From DATFAS01 sp035254305 (GTDB taxonomy: Bacteria; Bacillota; Bacilli; Aneurinibacillales; RAOX-1), in assembly GCA_035254305.1 (NCBI GenBank), contig DATFAS010000051.1, forward strand, positions 1 through 7,820: DNA of 7,820 bases, in the 5' to 3' direction. A program made the translations under genes and the position numbers. This document shows, piece by piece, positions 5,490 through 7,820 of this stretch (position 1 is the first letter of the stretch; each line of letters opens with the position of its first letter). The notes below the pieces were generated by a model. It saw only the letters and a program-made list of their open reading frames with translations. It was not told the DNA's origin and did not search any database.

Positions 5490-6974
5490 TTATTCTTTTT
5501 CTTGAATAAAATCTAATAAGGCATTTTTCATCCCTTTTTCAGTAATTATTCTGAAATAATGGGTTACCTTTTCTCTCAGGCCATCTATTTCAGTTAAATC
5601 TAGCTCCCACAGATCCTTATTTTTCAATATGATTTCTATTGTTTCTTCTATACTCCTGCTTTTTTGTTCAATATCATTTAAAAATTGTAGTGTCTCCATT
5701 TGATCACGAATAGGGTACTCCTCTCCATCGCGGGTCCCAACTAAGTGGTTCCCCTCCCATCTTATCCCCTGATAAAAGCGGATCAAAGCTGCTAAGGAAA
5801 ATGAAATAGTAGCGGGTACACATTTCTGATCTGCAACGTAATCAAGCAACGTCGGGAGTAATCTTGTTTTAAATTTATAGATTGAATTCAGTGAAATATC
5901 GAGAAGGAAGTGTTTATTAAACGGATTGAGGAACCTCTCGACTACAGAATCAGCAAAGGATTTCTTTTGTGACACATTCAAGGAAACAAATGGAAATATC
6001 TCTTGATACATCCCTCGAATAATAAAACTCCGTAATGTTTCATCCTCCATGACTTCCTGTACGAAATTTTTGCCAAAAAGATAGCCAACAGGAACCATCA
6101 GCGTATGAGCTCCGTTCAGTAGTCGAACCTTAAGCTCACGATATGGCCTTACATCTACCCAATGAACATTCAATCCTGCCTGATCAAATGGAAGCAAGGA
6201 TGATACCGACTCATCTGCTTCGATAGCAAATAAATGATAGGGTTCGCCTACTGTAATTAGCTGATCATCATATCCAAGCCTTTCTGCATACTGTTCCATT
6301 TGATCCTTTGGAAAACCTGTTACGATTCGATCGACTAATGTATTACAAAAACGATTATGCTTTTCAATCCATTCGATAAAATCATCGCCAAAATTCCAAT
6401 CCTTCGCTAATTGAATCACAATTTGTTTCAGTAAATCCCCATTATTCTCAACGAGCTCACATGGAATCATGGTTAATGCAGCTTCAATCGAATGGCCGAA
6501 TGTTTGATAACGATGATAGAGGAAAGCTGTTAATTTCCCAGGATAAGATAATGGGGAACGAGAAGAATCATAATCCTCCTTGGAATACACTAGTCCTGCC
6601 TCTGTTGTATTCGAGAATGCGAATTGAATTTCGGGATTTTCTGCAACCTGCAGCACTTCCTCCCAATTTTCATAGGGGTTAATTCCCCTACTTATGGACG
6701 TAATCACTTCAACCTGATCAATCACCTGATCATCTTGAATCCCTCTTAGGACCATAGTATACAAGCCATTTTGTTTATTTAATTTAGGCACAACTTTTCC
6801 ATGTGGAGTGGGCTGAATAGCTACAATGCTTCCGTTAAATAGTCCCTTCTGATTGATCCGGTGAATCATCCAATCTACAAAACCTCGAAGAAAATTTCCT
6901 TCCCCAAATTGAATAATCCTCTCTGGGTGCTGTTCTCTAAACTGTGGAAAATTCTCAAAGTCTAATATTTTCAT
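5490..6974 (-). CDS. uxaB: Tagaturonate reductase / altronate oxidoreductase, mannitol dehydrogenase family
   Basis: An NAD-dependent polyol-type dehydrogenase that reduces D-tagaturonate to D-altronate in galacturonate catabolism, in the cytosol. Numbered from ATG 6983 (497 residues): the nucleotide-binding RIIQFGEGNFLRGF (22-35), SNTTEAG (124-130), PGKLTAFLYHRY (148-159), and the catalytic triad K285, N290, H293 in LKVRLLNGAHT, spaced as in mannitol 2-dehydrogenase. Then come DSVVERFLNPFNKH (345-358) and LDISLNSIYKFKTRLLP (361-377). QFGEGNFLR and the overall sequence fit UxaB (B. subtilis YjmI) better than mannonate oxidoreductase UxuB or mannitol-phosphate dehydrogenase. I place the start at 6974 (494 residues), because GGAGG (6985-6989) is one base from the first ATG and ten from the second. 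It follows the M24-like gene after about nine bases and precedes kdgK by a similar gap. Confidence 0.92.
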   Translation of the reverse strand: MKILDFENFPQFREQHPERIIQFGEGNFLRGFVDWMIHRINQKGLFNGSIVAIQPTPHGKVVPKLNKQNGLYTMVLRGIQDDQVIDQVEVITSISRGINPYENWEEVLQVAENPEIQFAFSNTTEAGLVYSKEDYDSSRSPLSYPGKLTAFLYHRYQTFGHSIEAALTMIPCELVENNGDLLKQIVIQLAKDWNFGDDFIEWIEKHNRFCNTLVDRIVTGFPKDQMEQYAERLGYDDQLITVGEPYHLFAIEADESVSSLLPFDQAGLNVHWVDVRPYRELKVRLLNGAHTLMVPVGYLFGKNFVQEVMEDETLRSFIIRGMYQEIFPFVSLNVSQKKSFADSVVERFLNPFNKHFLLDISLNSIYKFKTRLLPTLLDYVADQKCVPATISFSLAALIRFYQGIRWEGNHLVGTRDGEEYPIRDQMETLQFLNDIEQKSRSIEETIEIILKNKDLWELDLTEIDGLREKVTHYFRIITEKGMKNALLDFIQEKE

Positions 6975-6984
6975 AATCCTCATT

Positions 6985-6989
6985 CCTCC
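6985..6989 (-). promoter_or_regulatory. uxaB: Ribosome binding site for uxaB
   Basis: GGAGG on the minus strand, in AAAGGGGAGGA just after the stop codon of the M24-like gene. It is one base from ATG 6983 and ten from ATG 6974, with a further GAGG closer to the second, so MKILDFEN is the more likely N-terminus. Confidence 0.6.
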
Positions 6990-6992
6990 CCT

Positions 6993-7820
6993 TTATCGAA
7001 TTAATATATCAGGTCTTTGCACCACTACGTCCTCATAACTGATTTCAATCATTGGATATTGCCCAGTCTGTGTTAAGATCTGATTCCCATGCTCACCAAT
7101 AAGAATGGTATCTTCAGATTTTACACCTGCAATACTAGGATTCCACGCATAAACCTGCCTAGCTTCAACCACAAGCTGGCTACTCGGTAAGAGAAGCTGC
7201 TCTCTAGATTGGTAACCACTTAATCCACCTTGGTGGTGATTCATCCATTCCTCAGCAAAGCCAACCTTTTGATACGCCTGTTTCATTTCCTCAAATAATT
7301 TTGCCAAGCTTACTCCCGGCCTAGTCTTGTTAATGAGCATCGCATCAACCGTAGTGACGGCTTGATGACGAAGTCTTAAGTCTTCAGAAAGCTGACCGAA
7401 GTGAACTAACCTTGAAGCCGATACAATTTGACCCATTCTCCTGCCACAAACTACGATTAATGCATGTTCTTGAAGAACTTGCCCAGTGGGTAGAGGGTGA
7501 CGTCTTTTGTATACTCGATCATCTGCAGCGACCAAATTAACAATAGGTTCAATCCCTCTTTTTATGCAATTGGCACTTAATCGAGACGCGATCTGATATT
7601 CAGTTTCTCCTTGCTTCAGACAAAAAGCTGTCTCTTCAATGGCTGTAGCAGTTTCTAGAGCCAGATTCTGAATACGAATGACTTCTTCATCTGTTAGTTT
7701 AGATCGAAGCCTAACAAGCTGTTGCTCAAGGGATAGATCATCTTTCACCTTGATTCCCTTTGATAATTCTTCAGCAATTTCTCCCATACGGTGCGGTTCG
7801 TACCAAGAAAATACTTTCAC
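6993..7820 (-). CDS. M24-peptidase-fold (aminopeptidase P/creatinase-like) protein, probably metal-free; N-terminus cut by the window edge
   Basis: The last 275 codons of a leftward gene whose start lies beyond the right edge; the GTG at the very edge is only a codon in an open frame, and M24B proteins usually have about 100 more N-terminal residues. After a linker (WYEPHRMGEI), the pita-bread catalytic domain runs from about local residue 42 (LTDEEVIRIQNLALETA) to 270. Typical late motifs are present: RPGVSLAKLFEEM (167-179), MNHHQGGLSGYQSRE (193-207), GVKSEDTILI (232-241). The metal site is not: the two aspartates of VDxG and DxTR read C125 and S134, and the glutamate of EPG reads N227; only H196 and E236 remain. 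It is therefore unlikely to be a working dinuclear metallopeptidase; a creatinase-like hydrolase or a non-catalytic role is possible. It is the first visible gene of the hexuronate operon, nine bases before uxaB. The specific function is unknown. Confidence 0.8.
   Translation of the reverse strand: MKVFSWYEPHRMGEIAEELSKGIKVKDDLSLEQQLVRLRSKLTDEEVIRIQNLALETATAIEETAFCLKQGETEYQIASRLSANCIKRGIEPIVNLVAADDRVYKRRHPLPTGQVLQEHALIVVCGRRMGQIVSASRLVHFGQLSEDLRLRHQAVTTVDAMLINKTRPGVSLAKLFEEMKQAYQKVGFAEEWMNHHQGGLSGYQSREQLLLPSSQLVVEARQVYAWNPSIAGVKSEDTILIGEHGNQILTQTGQYPMIEISYEDVVVQRPDILIR

Noticed and set aside
6505..6518. TGATAACGATGATA, resembling a CcpA catabolite-repression (cre) site inside uxaB
   Set aside because: It differs from TGWAANCGNTNWCA at two positions, lies about 470 bases into the gene and falls in a conserved protein segment (YHRYQ), so coding constraint and chance explain it. 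The operon's real control region is probably off the right edge.
6993..7820. The GTG at 7818-7820 as a true start of the M24-like gene
   Set aside because: It is the last codon in the window, no upstream sequence is available to show a ribosome binding site, and starting there would leave the protein without the N-terminal domain usual in M24B proteins.

Overview
The window reads as chromosomal DNA of a low-to-moderate GC Bacillota, most likely a member of the Bacillales. The grounds are AGGAGG-type ribosome binding sites, AT-rich intergenic regions with sigma-A-like hexamers, close resemblance of the encoded proteins to Bacillus IlvE, CoaA, UxaB and Ktr proteins as I remember them, and a Sco-type lipoprotein with a Gram-positive-style lipobox. 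I see no mobile element, CRISPR array, rRNA, tRNA or phage gene. The species assignment is inference.

Left part (1-1372): the end of a Ktr/TrkH-family potassium channel subunit runs rightward off the left edge. It converges, across a strong two-way terminator, on a leftward gene for a lipoprotein that joins a YtkA/FixH-like domain to a Sco (copper chaperone/thioredoxin-fold) domain. Middle (1373-3840): a 329-base divergent intergenic region holds candidate promoters for both directions. It is followed by ilvE (branched-chain aminotransferase), a terminator, coaA (type I pantothenate kinase) and a second two-way terminator. IlvE and CoaA are linked loosely at most, since pantothenate derives from the valine precursor 2-oxoisovalerate.

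Right part (3858-7820): a tightly packed leftward operon whose visible gene order (5' to 3') is an M24-peptidase-fold protein (cut by the right edge), uxaB, kdgK and eda. UxaB, KdgK and Eda account for three steps of hexuronate (galacturonate) catabolism: tagaturonate to altronate, then (after altronate dehydration, not encoded here) 2-keto-3-deoxygluconate to KDPG, then KDPG to pyruvate and glyceraldehyde 3-phosphate. The isomerase (UxaC), altronate dehydratase (UxaA), transporter and regulator are not in the window and could lie upstream past the right edge.

The most notable observations are the M24-fold protein, which appears to have lost three of five metal-ligand positions while sitting in a sugar-acid operon, and the YtkA-Sco fusion with a CX5C instead of CX3C copper site. 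Most of the rest is ordinary core metabolism. I found no convincing sign of a wholly new system.
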